Shown piece by piece: positions 9,956 through 19,765 of a stretch of 64,000 nucleotides of DNA. The translations under genes and the position numbers were made by a program. Under the pieces are notes generated by a model. It had not been told where the DNA came from. It saw nothing but the letters and a program-made list of their open reading frames with translations, and did no database searches. How positions within the stretch are numbered: the stretch's first letter is position 1; the number at the start of each line of letters is the position of its first letter. Source of the stretch: Phaeotremella fagi (taxonomy: Eukaryota > Basidiomycota > Tremellomycetes > Tremellales > Phaeotremellaceae); assembly GCA_001599715.1 (NCBI GenBank), contig BCHU01000012.1, positions 620,001 to 684,000 of the forward strand, read 5' to 3'.

Positions 9956-12529
9956 TTAAGTTTTCCGTGTAGGTCTCGCATTCTTTGCACGTCGCTGAGT
10001 TAAAGGTTGTCAGTCACGGTTGACTTCATTGATCAATCACGCTTACCTGATCAGCCTGGATGCGCTGCTTTCGTACATCTTGAGCTGACCGTAATTCACC
10101 AGATTGTTTACCTTGTCGTTTATGACCTGAAAGTCCTTTGGGATCGTTGGAATCATTCTGTTTGGAACCATGTCTGAAGCGTCGAGTTGAAATGGGGCGC
10201 TGACCGGCCAGTTCCACCTCTCCTGATTGTGGTAAACGAATTTTCTTAGACTGTCGCCAACTTTCAAATCGTCCGCTGTCGTAAGTAGCTGGCAGTAAAG
10301 CCCCACTTTCACCACGGATCATCTTCTTATTATCAGCACCGATTCCTTCTCCTTGAACAAATTTTCTTTTCTTTCTGTCCCAACTGAGTTGGCTTGCGCG
10401 TTGAGCACGTTGGGAAGCACCTTCATCTTGCGTTAGATCGAGAGTTGCTGAGCGAACTTGCTCTGCAAAAGACGCCCCGTCGCGAAGTGAATAACTAAAA
10501 GTCGATGTCAGACGTAACTCAATCTTCCGAATCAATGATGTGACAGATGCTACTTACCCTTTCTCGGTTTCAGCTCCCTCTTGATGATGGGACATGAAAA
10601 ATCCAGTCTCTTGGAAAGACTTTTGAGGGCGTATCGAAGGCTGAGCCACATTAACGACACGTAAATTATAAGAAATGTAGTAACTAGGAACTCACAGCAG
10701 GCAATCTTCTATCCGTGGGTTGTTCTACAGCATTATCTGCTGTTGGTTGAGTGGTACGCTTTGCAATTGTTTTTCGTCGTTCCTTCATCAATACTGCACC
10801 TGGAGTTTGACCCCTGCTTCCAACTTCAAATACAGTCTCAGACGGGTTGAAAGACATGACAGCAGCAAGTAGTTGATCTCGAGCTGCAAACTGAGTAGAA
10901 TGACCAAGTTGAGAATAAGATGAGAATGCCGGATGTACAAGTAAATTAGCGATACTGGAACCTGTTCCTTTGTTTAATTCTTTAGCGCGCTTATAACCAT
11001 CGGATGACGCTTTTCCACGAGATCGTTCAAACATCGATTGACCTTTCTTCATGACATCTCGCAAAGAGCGTAGATGAGGATTACGTTCATGTAAGATGGT
11101 AGATATGTGCTCAACCTCTGAGTCGATAGCCTCACGTGGAATGGTACCAAATTGAGATTCTGCACTTTCCATCAAGGGTTTGTTGATAAACCTTTCGAGA
11201 TCGGAGAGAAATGGTAAATCATCGTGAGTAACAAACGTCCAAGCAGAACCTTTCCTTCCAGCTCGAGCAGTTCGACCAACACGATGAATGAAGACTCGAG
11301 CGCCAGTTGGGAAGTCAAAGTTGATGACATTCTCCATTACAGGAATGTCCAGTCCTCTAGCAGCAACGTCGGTGACGACCAAGACTTCGGTAGTTCCATC
11401 ACGGAAGCTCTGCATCTGTCTCTGTCGAGCAACCTGATCCAAGGATCCATAAATATGAGAAACAGAAAACTCTGCAGTCTCCAACAGCGAAAAGATGTAC
11501 TCGACATGATGTTTGGTGGACACAAAAATGATTGCCTGAGGACGTCCGGATTGTCCCGTGACCTGGGAAGTAGGAGTTGGCATCCTGAGAACGTCTTTCA
11601 ATAGTGTCAACAACGCAGCGTCTTTCTCGCTCGGTTTGACAAAAAAGAAAGCCATGTCTAAATCGGAGCTGATTTTCTGTTCTGCATCCAGTCTAACCAG
11701 GACTGGATTTACTAAACCGGCTTTCGTAAATTCGGCGAGAGATGAGGGTAGCGTCGCAGAGAAGAGTAAGTTTTGACGGTTTGGTGGAAGACGATGAAGT
11801 ATTTCTCGAAGTTGCGCATCGAATCCCATTTCAAAGAGTCTACGGGGTAAGATATTCTTCAACTTCTCTTCTCACCTGTCAGCCTCGTCATAGATAACCA
11901 TTTCTACCGTTTTCAAATCCATTTTCATCTCTACCATCAGATGCAGGAACCTTCCTGGTGTTGCGATTATACTATTTTGTTAGCGAAATGGACTCTGAAC
12001 GACTTACATGTCAGGATTGTCAGCCATCGATTGAAATTGTTCATCCAGACCTTCTCCTCCCATGACAATCGCCCATCTCAGCCCTTCCTCATCTTTCGTA
12101 TTGTTTCTGAATGCACCTCTAGCCAGATCTTTTCCTACACGGAGGATTTGCATTGCCAATTCTCTATTTGGACAAAGGATAAGTGCTCGAGGCCCAAATG
12201 ATTTAGAATGCTTTCCTCCTAGTCGTTGCAACAAGGGAATAATATAGGAAAGAGTTTTTCCCGAACCGGTTCGAGCCATACCAAGTAAATCGCGAGGAGG
12301 ATTGGAGGTGGAGCTTGGAATACTTGAACGTTGAATTGGAGTTGGATTTTTGAATCCTCGCAGTTGCAGAGCCTTGGCCAGAGCGGGAACAACACCTTCT
12401 GGTCAACAACGAAAAAATCGAAAAGTACTCACCTAGATTTTGCCATGCTCCACCTTGTACAGTTGATTTAGATGGACCTGGTAAGGATTGAGAGCTACTA
12501 TCAGCCCAATCTGGTTTTGAGCTAGACAT
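9956..12529 (-). CDS. DBP10: DEAD-box RNA helicase Dbp10 (DDX54)
   Basis: Nucleolar ATP-dependent RNA helicase for 60S ribosomal subunit assembly. In order: Q-motif region ([18 protein letters not shown]), motif [23 protein letters not shown], the DEAD motif (VIYDEADR), SAT ([10 protein letters not shown]), [24 protein letters not shown] and [10 protein letters not shown]. The C terminus has the Dbp10-specific block ([18 protein letters not shown]) and a very basic tail ending [12 protein letters not shown] after a last intron; stop TAA is at 9956-9958. The start ATG is at 12527-12529. It is divergent from REI1, another 60S factor, over only 212 bp. Confidence 0.93.
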
Positions 12530-12616
12530 TATTTGAAGTAAAAGTTGAATTGAGGGATAACAATAGGCAGATCAACGACAGTGATAGCAAGTACTACTAC
12601 TGAAATATTTTGACCC

Positions 12617-12626
12617 GTCACGTGAC
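12617..12626. promoter_or_regulatory. Palindromic CACGTG site between DBP10 and REI1
   Basis: GTCACGTGAC is a perfect 10-bp palindrome in the 212-bp gap between the two divergent ribosome-biogenesis genes. The CACGTG core is the classic bHLH (E-box/Cbf1-type) site. Function is inferred from position and symmetry. Confidence 0.5.
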
Positions 12627-12741
12627 CTGCTCACTTAGTCATAATTTAAATTATCACTCAGATTAATGTTACTACGTTCACATTTTGATTATCAACCCCG
12701 TCTTTATCACTTCATCTTTATCCACGTTTATCCAACTCAAA

Positions 12742-14124
12742 ATGTTCACTTGTATCTCATGTAGAGTCGCATTCGACACTGCTGTAGAGCAACGGGCTCA
12801 CTTCTCAACTGATTGGCATCGTTACAACATGAAAAGACGGGTTGCAAATTTGCCTCCCGTCGCTGCGTCAATATTCAACGAGAAAGTAATTGAAAGGAGG
12901 GAGCAGAATGCTGTCAGAACCGATCCTAGAGGTATGATTTGTAACACTTGCAGGTATGTAGCACCATTATGATATCTCTAACCTACTAGCAAAACATTTT
13001 CCACCGAAAACGCATATCGATCTCACGTACAATCTAGGAAACATCGCGATAGAGAAGCTCTACAAGCCAGGACCTCGATGGTAGCCTCAACGTCAGACGT
13101 TATAATCACCCCCAAGCAGGTAGAGACGGAGAGGATAGAAGACGAAAACACTGAATCAGACGAAGAGGAGTCAGATGAAGATATGGCAGATATCGATGGA
13201 AGAATTGCCGCCTCTCGTCGAAAAATTGATCCTACCGATTGTCTATTTTGTACCAATAAATTCCGATCTATCGATGACAACGTCGCTCACATGTCTCGCT
13301 ATCATAGTTTCTTCATTCCAGATCAAGATATTCTCGTCGACTTACCAGGTCTCCTGTCTTATCTCGGTGAAAAGGTTGCGATTGGAAATATCTGCCTGTT
13401 CTGTCCTAATGGCGGTAAAGAATTCGGAACTTTAGAAGCGGTACGAAAACATATGATTGATAAGTCTCATTGTAAACTTGCGTATGATTCCAACGAAGAT
13501 CGAGCGGAACTGGCAGACTTCTACGATTTCCATTTGGTAGAAGGTGGTAATGATGAGGATTGGGAAGATGTCGAGGGAGGTTTGGTCGATGATGAGGATG
13601 TATTGTTTCAAACGGTAAGCATCCGCTGGGAAAGAGCTGATCGCCGTAGGCGGATACCGCTTCGCTCTCTGCAGATGGACTATCATTGGTATTGCCATCT
13701 GGTCGAGTTTTAGGTCATCGTTCTCTTAAAATCTACTACTCGCAACGATTGCGTCACGATACCTCCGATAATAGCTCGAGAGATCTCATAGCTGCTAAAG
13801 TTGCAGCTGTTCGAGAACGACTTGCCGATCCAACTCTCGCTCTGGTACCTGTCTCTGGTGGAAGTGGAGCTTTTGGCAAAGGTTTACAGGTTGTCAAAGC
13901 TCGAAATGCAGGTGAAGCGAGGTGGGCTAGAAGTCAAGGAGGTAGTTTCAGAGATCAAAAGGTACGAGAAGCACACAAAACAAGAGTTGGATTTGTTCAT
14001 AACAGTCAAAAACGTGAGTTCTATTTTTGGTCGAATTATTGCTCATCCATATAGATTTCCGTGATCGTTTGCGTAAGTTGGACCAATCCATGTACGAGCT
14101 CGCTGACCTTTTTCAGTGCAATAA
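12742..14124 (+). CDS. REI1: Cytoplasmic pre-60S zinc-finger factor Rei1
   Basis: Cytoplasmic 60S maturation factor (Rei1/ZNF622 family) that helps release Arx1/Alb1 from pre-60S particles. C2H2 fingers: MFTCISCRVAFDTAVEQRAH at the N terminus, CNTCSKTFSTENAYRSH...RKH across the first intron, CLFCTNKFRSIDDNVAHMSR, and CLFCPNGGKEFGTLEAVRKH. An acidic stretch (EDENTESDEEESDED) lies between the second and third fingers. The C terminus TRVGFVHNSQKHFRDRLLQ, assembled over two short introns, is the family signature and ends at TAA 14122-14124. ATG 12742 starts exactly at the first finger. It is tail-to-tail with STE12 paralog 2 (86-bp gap). Confidence 0.93.
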
Positions 14125-14210
14125 AGAAGTCTGTCAATGTAAAGGTAACAGATCTGGTACTTCTTTCATTACTACTATTCAATGCATATCATCCTGAATT
14201 AAAATACTAC

Positions 14211-17200
14211 TCAATGCCCTTGTTCCCATTCACCAAAGCGCACTTCTAGATCTGACTCCATCGACGTTGAGATTTCCTTGCTTTGATCGATCGTAGAAGA
14301 AACATTACTGTCATTGAACGGCACATGGTCGGTCTGTGTGAGTACATTCGTTCCAGCAAAAGGATACCGTGATGGGTCAAGCATATTTCCCATGTTGGTG
14401 AGGTCTTGATTCGCGGCCATAGAACTATCAGAGCGATTTACAGCCAAAGAAGAGAAAGGGGTCGCTCGATGTTGAAACGATGAGGGATCGAGAGAAGCTG
14501 CTCTAGTCGCTGGAAAGCCTTCATCAGGTACTTCGTTATTTGCCGCATAAGGATGAAAGCGAAAATCCGAAAGTGGTAAGCCTCGGCCGATGTCATGACC
14601 ACCCATACGACTGCTGCCTTGGACGATGTTCGGTGTCATCGAGCGATGTCGTTTGGTGAGAGAGCTGCTTCCAACTGGGTGGTTCATAATACTTGACCAT
14701 GTTCCAGGACTGGTAGTACGGAATTGATTCGAAAAATTCTGGACCTCAGGGTGATAGCGACCAAATTGAATGGGGGAAGGATAAACTTGTTGGTTATGAT
14801 GTGATGGATCCATTTGTGGGTAGGGATGAGGAGCTGAGAGGTTTCACTTGAAGAACAGTTTAGTACAAGAGCGACTTACCCGCTTGGTCACGATGAATGA
14901 CAGGTCTAACACCATACTGATTGAACGAATACTGATCTTCACTGTTAGAACCAAGGTCCCCGTAACCCCAAAATGCCTGATCGTCCTTAGCAGCCATAGC
15001 ATCCACCTGAGCTTCGAGAACTTTCGCTATATCATCATCCTCCGTACTTTCTGAAGCTTCTGTCTTGAACCTTTCTCCTCTGTCCGCTTTCTCGTGAGTT
15101 TTGATGTGCTGTGTCAAGTTGTCACTACGACTAAACCGCTTGGCACAACGAGTGCACTCGTATGGCCGCTCTTGTGTATGAGTTCGAACGTGTCGCTTTA
15201 AATGTTCGAGCCTCTTGAAGACCCGTCCACAAGATAGAAGAGGACAGCTAAAACCTTTGTTGCCTGGTGTTGTCGTACTTTGATTGGAAACGATTGGACC
15301 AACGATTGAGTGAGATCCAGATATAGGCTTTACGGGGTACGGGGAGGACGTTCGTTCCGTAGGAACAGGTAAAGAAGCTGGCTGCCAAGATTGAGACTGA
15401 TAAATTTTCTGAGGATGAATGATAGGATTAATCATCGGTTTGTCCATGTAATTAGGTGACGAACTTTGACCGTCATGTCGAAGAATCTGAGTGGAAGGGA
15501 AAGGGGGAACAGGTGATACACCTCGATAATCGTAGAATGTGGGATTGTGAGTTATGACAGAGAGACCGTATGGTGTTGCTTGGGGATTGAATAAGATCGA
15601 TTGATCATTTGGTGGCACAGCGTCGCTGTCCGAAGCGCTACCTTCATCACCAGTATCATAAGTTGACAAAGCGGTACTTCCGCGCTGCTGACGGTATTTT
15701 TGATCTCGTGAAGACTTCATGCGCCTCTTCTTGTAGGAGGGACTACCCTCAAACAACGAACCGGAAAATAAAACCGAACTGGCGGTAGATGGGCGAGCCA
15801 TACGCTCACCGTCACCATTTTCAGAAGTTGGTGACTGTTCAGTGATCCCCGTTGATGGATCAGTCGATGGATCGAGGTTGTTGCTATGAGGAAAGGGAGA
15901 GACCTGCTCTCCCATCTGCACCAACACTGATCTGTCGATAATACCCTGTTGCTTTCCAGGCATTGGAGGCACAGACGACTCATTCGACGTGGCATTCTTA
16001 ATAATCCCATTAACTCGTGGTACATTTTGGGATTAATGACTTACAGATGAATCTAATCCAGGCTGTTTCCCAGCAAACTGTTCAAATAAACTTCTTTTTG
16101 GATCATATCTAAGTGAAAGTATTAGATACTTCGCTGATCAGGAAAGTTTAGACCTGCCTGAAGCTTCTGGCTGGTTCCCCAACTACTACAGTGGTTGCTT
16201 CTAATCCCACTTTCTCTCTCTTCAAATCTCTTTCCAGTGCGTCAAGAAACAACCGATCATGTGGAACGGAGAACCTTGCAAACTTATCAGCTTTTGGTAG
16301 CCTAGGGATATTAATGTAACTCACCAGTAAAAGACCTGAACAAGGTGTGAAAAATAAGACATATACGTCGTTGCTATACTCACCTTTTGCTATACAGTGA
16401 CAAGGCATCAGCAACTTCCAGCATACCATGAATCGTAACCCACCTTTTTTTGGGTCCTAATACACCCGTTGCGGAAAAGCAGGTCCAAGAATTGAGATCT
16501 GACTGTTTAGCTTATTTTGTACCAAAGACACCTACTTTGGCTCTTCCAAACAAGCATCTGAGCCAGGTTTCAAATTTCGTAAATCAGAAAACACCCCTTC
16601 TTCAAATCTGGAGTGGTGATTAGCTACCGATTCATCGCTGATACCTGATTACTAACTTCTTGATGTTTCGAACTGGTCTAGAGAAAGCTTCAAACCTGAA
16701 GACCAAAGCTCGGACTGAATAAATGGTAAGCGAAAAGCAAACTCTTCCCCTCACCTATGTCCGTTCCAGTTATGTGGTAGAGTCCATTCCAGAAAACGCA
16801 CGCGACGTGTTCACCGTTTGGAAGGAGAAAGCGGTTAAGATTAGGATGGGGAGATGAGAGCGTAGCAGGGGTCATTGATGAATTCTGTGTCAAGTCAGAC
16901 TCGCGCCTATATAAAAACCTTACATTACTGCTCCCGTTCTCCTCTGAATCCATCCATCGAGTGGGTGCAGTTGCAAGAAACTAGCAAGTGGTATCAGTTC
17001 ACAGCCCATAGGAGGCTTAGCTGACCTACGAATTGCAACCGACTGAGATGTTTAACTAGTTGACTTTCTCTCTCTGTCAAAGAGCGAGGTAGTACATCGG
17101 TCGGTTGTGGTAGAGGAGTGGTGGGGGTACCTCCTCCGAATACAGGGGGGGTAGGACTTTTCCAATCAGTGTCATGACACACTACTTTCTTACGATAAAC

Positions 17201-17309
17201 TAGCTCCACTTTTCCAGCTGGGTGTACCACTGGGAGCACTTTGAGCTGAATGTATTGAGCCCAGATTCGCAGTTGAGACCCGTGGATGCGGTTTTGTGAC
17301 GTCGTCCAT
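14211..17309 (-). CDS. STE12: STE12 transcription factor, paralog 2
   Basis: Second complete Ste12 gene. The proposed start is ATG at 17307-17309 ([18 protein letters not shown]), joined over a short intron to [16 protein letters not shown]. The DNA-binding domain includes [59 protein letters not shown] and [20 protein letters not shown]. The tandem C2H2 fingers are [20 protein letters not shown] and [20 protein letters not shown]. The long C-terminal tail is rich in Ser, Asn and Pro and ends EWEQGH. It shares intron positions, including two microexons, with paralog 1, so the pair arose by DNA duplication. It is divergent from STE3 across 724 bp that carries pheromone-promoter-like elements. 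The exact start is less certain than the rest. Confidence 0.88.
16325..16389 (-). other. Two consecutive microexons in STE12 paralog 2
   Basis: The same arrangement as in paralog 1: a 6-nt exon CAAAAG (16384-16389, GTGAGT donor, ATAG acceptor) and an 11-nt exon GTCTTTTACTG (16325-16335, GTGAGT donor, TTCAG acceptor). They encode QK and VFYW of the Ste12 domain. Intron sequences differ from paralog 1, while exon sizes and phases are identical. Confidence 0.85.
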
Positions 17310-18033
17310 TGAAAATTTACCGAATGAATTTGTATCTGTCTTGCTGTTAGACTGAAAATTGCCAAACTTACTATCAATTTTGTTGTGTTGAAAGATATAA
17401 TGTGAGTTCCTTTCTTCTAAGTTGAAAGGATAAATGTCTTTGTTTCATGCCGTGACAATTTGATGAAACGAAAAGCCTGCGTGGCGACTGTGTTTTCACG
17501 TTTCAAGAGCTCGGATGCCTCAGAGGAACAGTAAAGGAACAGCAAAGGCAGAGGAACAGAGGGACGATAACAGATGATCGATCAGAGGAACAATGCGTAC
17601 ATGGGGGATCATTTACTGTCATTAGAAGAGAAAGTCCGCCACAAAGTACCTCTCTGTTACTTCATCTATTCAAGTGCCACTTTTTGTTTTCTGTTTTATC
17701 ATACGGTCAAAATATGATACAATATTTTCACACTGCTTATGATATCATGTTATAATAATACGAAACATAAACCACAACAAGTCACTCACTCAATCTACTT
17801 GTACTGAGCCATTATAGATAAGACCACGAACAATAAACTTGCAGCTAAACTTGAATCCATCAGGCTTATTGTTCGCCACGTGGATTGGTAAAAAATGGCT
17901 TATTGTTCTTTTTGTCTTTATTGTTCTCGATATGACTTTGGATGCACGAAGTCAATGAATGACAGACGTATATAAAGCGGCTGGTCCACAATGATTTCAT
18001 TCTTCTCATCTTTAAATTTCCACTACTTCTAAC
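17310..18033. promoter_or_regulatory. Shared STE12 paralog 2 / STE3 promoter with GAACAAT elements
   Basis: This 724-bp divergent promoter has exact GAACAAT at 17588 and 17828 and ATTGTTC at 17868, 17902 and 17920. Three GGAACAG copies lie between about 17523 and 17560. An 18-bp block AGGCTTATTGTTCGCCAC at 17862-17879 is identical to 9106-9123 in the pheromone promoter. A TATATAAAG box (17969-17977) is about 60 bp before the STE3 ATG. A CACGTG overlaps the end of the shared block (17877-17882). Confidence 0.7.
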
Positions 18034-19330
18034 ATGCACGACGTTGGATTTACTTTCTTCTCTGGTCTCAGTTTTCTATTGGTATTATTACCTCTTCCCC
18101 TTCACTGGCGCGCTCAAAACGCTAGCACTATCTTAACCATATTATGGCTCTCAGTCGGTAGTTTAGTCTACTTCGTAAACTCAATTGTCTGGTGGGATTC
18201 TGCAGAAAATTACGCTCCGATCTGGTGCGACATTTGTAAGTTTCCCAAGCCGATGACCACTGACGAATAGCTGTCAAAATTATTATTGGCATTCAAGCTG
18301 CCATCGCAGGAACTAGTCTTTGCATCAATCGTCGTTTGGCGGTCATAGCGTCATCTCGGACTGTGACCATCGGTCAAAAACAAAAACGAAATGCTTTAAT
18401 CTTTGATCTATTCTTTGGTCTGGGGCTTCCTGCTTTGATTATGGCGGCATCGTATGTCGTTCAACCCCATCGGTTCAACATCATTGAAGGTGTCGGATGC
18501 CAATTTCCCGAGTGGCCGAGCTTAGCTTCAATCTTCCTTGTCCACATTTGGCCCGTAGTTCTGAGTGTAGTATCAGCTGTTTACGGTAGTGAGTAATCCT
18601 TGAATTGTCGGACGACCTTTGCTGACGTGAAGAATCCAGTCATTGCAGTCAAGTTTTTCCTCGGTCAACGAATGCAATTTCAATCCCTGCTCAAATCGTC
18701 GTCAAGTGGTCTCGATGCAAGTCAGTATCTCCGCCTCATGGGTGTTGCCAGTTCAGCTTTGCTCTTTGGATTGCCTTTGAGTCTGTACTGGCTTGTCACA
18801 ACGGTAAACAGTCTCGAACCATGGACAGGATGGTCAACAATACACTTTGATTGGAGTGGAGTCGCTCAATATACGTTCGATGAAGACGAATACGCATTCG
18901 GTACCGAGCTCACAGTCGTCTTACTTCTTCCTCGGTGGCTTGTTCCTCTACTGTCTTTGATATTCTTCCTCAGTTTCGGTGTTGCGGAGGATGCGATGGC
19001 GGAATATTCCAGGTGGATACAGAAGATCGCCGGATGGCTGCATATCACACGATTGAGCGGTGGGCAAACGTGAGTATATCAACATTTCGTCTCTAAGCCA
19101 AAGATTGACAATCTGCAACTTTATTCAGAGAACCAATTTATCATCCTCGACTAGGTACAACAGTTTCAAAGCCCCAGGGTCAAGTCTGGAAAGACGATGG
19201 ATCTGCTAAAGATGAAGAACCTGAATCCCTTCTCCCTACCCTCGCTGTGAATTCCTCCAACCCTGAACCCATCGTCTCAGCTGGAAAATCTGTAAATGTA
19301 GTCGTTCACGTCGAACGTAACATAGTTTAG
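18034..19330 (+). CDS. STE3: Pheromone receptor, Ste3 family (7TM GPCR)
   Basis: Seven-transmembrane receptor for a farnesylated pheromone, coupled to a G protein upstream of the mating MAPK cascade. There are four exons (18034-18235, 18271-18588, 18640-19069, 19129-19330), giving 383 residues. The N terminus is very short, as usual in the family. Hydrophobic segments include FTFFSGLSFLLVLLPLPLHW (TM1), TILTILWLSVGSLVYFVNSI (TM2), IIIGIQAAIAGTSLCINRRL (TM3, with the family CxNRRL), FDLFFGLGLPALIMAASYVV (TM4, then QPHRFNIIEGVGC), a fifth across intron 2, LMGVASSALLFGLPLSLYWL (TM6) and a seventh near residues 285-310. The cytoplasmic tail is about 80 residues. The promoter shares elements with the pheromone gene. 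Mating type (a or alpha) cannot be told without alleles. Confidence 0.95.
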
Positions 19331-19765
19331 AGTGGGAAGATTGAGGAACGGGTGCGGTTTATATTTTATCTCAGACTTTTATACCTATCATCTTGAGAGC
19401 TTTTGCTTCTTTCCCTGTCGCATGTACACTTTTTATTGATTACAATACAAATTCATCGGGATCAGATCATTTATGACCACTTATCACACTGGCTTTCGCA
19501 GGTCAACGAAAGAAGACGCATTGTCATGATGAACTTTCACTAGCACACTTTACTCTTACTGTTCTTTGTCAGCAGTGCCCAGACTGATCATTAATTGACT
19601 CACTGAAGTCTGTCTAAATCGCAGTAAAGGCGCCAAATCCCTAATAGCACAAGCAGTCTGTAAAAACTCGTGCTGAGAGGAGATAAAATCCAGTCGACGT
19701 GACAATTTCAATGCGAAATTAAAATAAATTGCGAATGAGAGTAGTGAGGGAGGAGAAACGGAATG
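19331..19765. other. Intergenic, STE3 and STE20 3' ends
   Basis: 435 bp between two convergent genes. Only AT-rich 3' UTR-like sequence was seen. No small CaaX ORF, tRNA or repeat was recognised here. Confidence 0.5.

Noticed and set aside
16994..17377. Start of STE12 paralog 2 at an upstream in-frame Met (17377)
   Set aside because: That reading runs through two intron-like segments (donor GTAAGT near 17373 and GTAAGA near 17190); the ATG at 17309 gives a better spliced N terminus.
17400..18033. A second pheromone gene near STE3
   Set aside because: No short ORF ending in a CaaX box was found in the gaps around STE3, STE12 or STE20 by eye.
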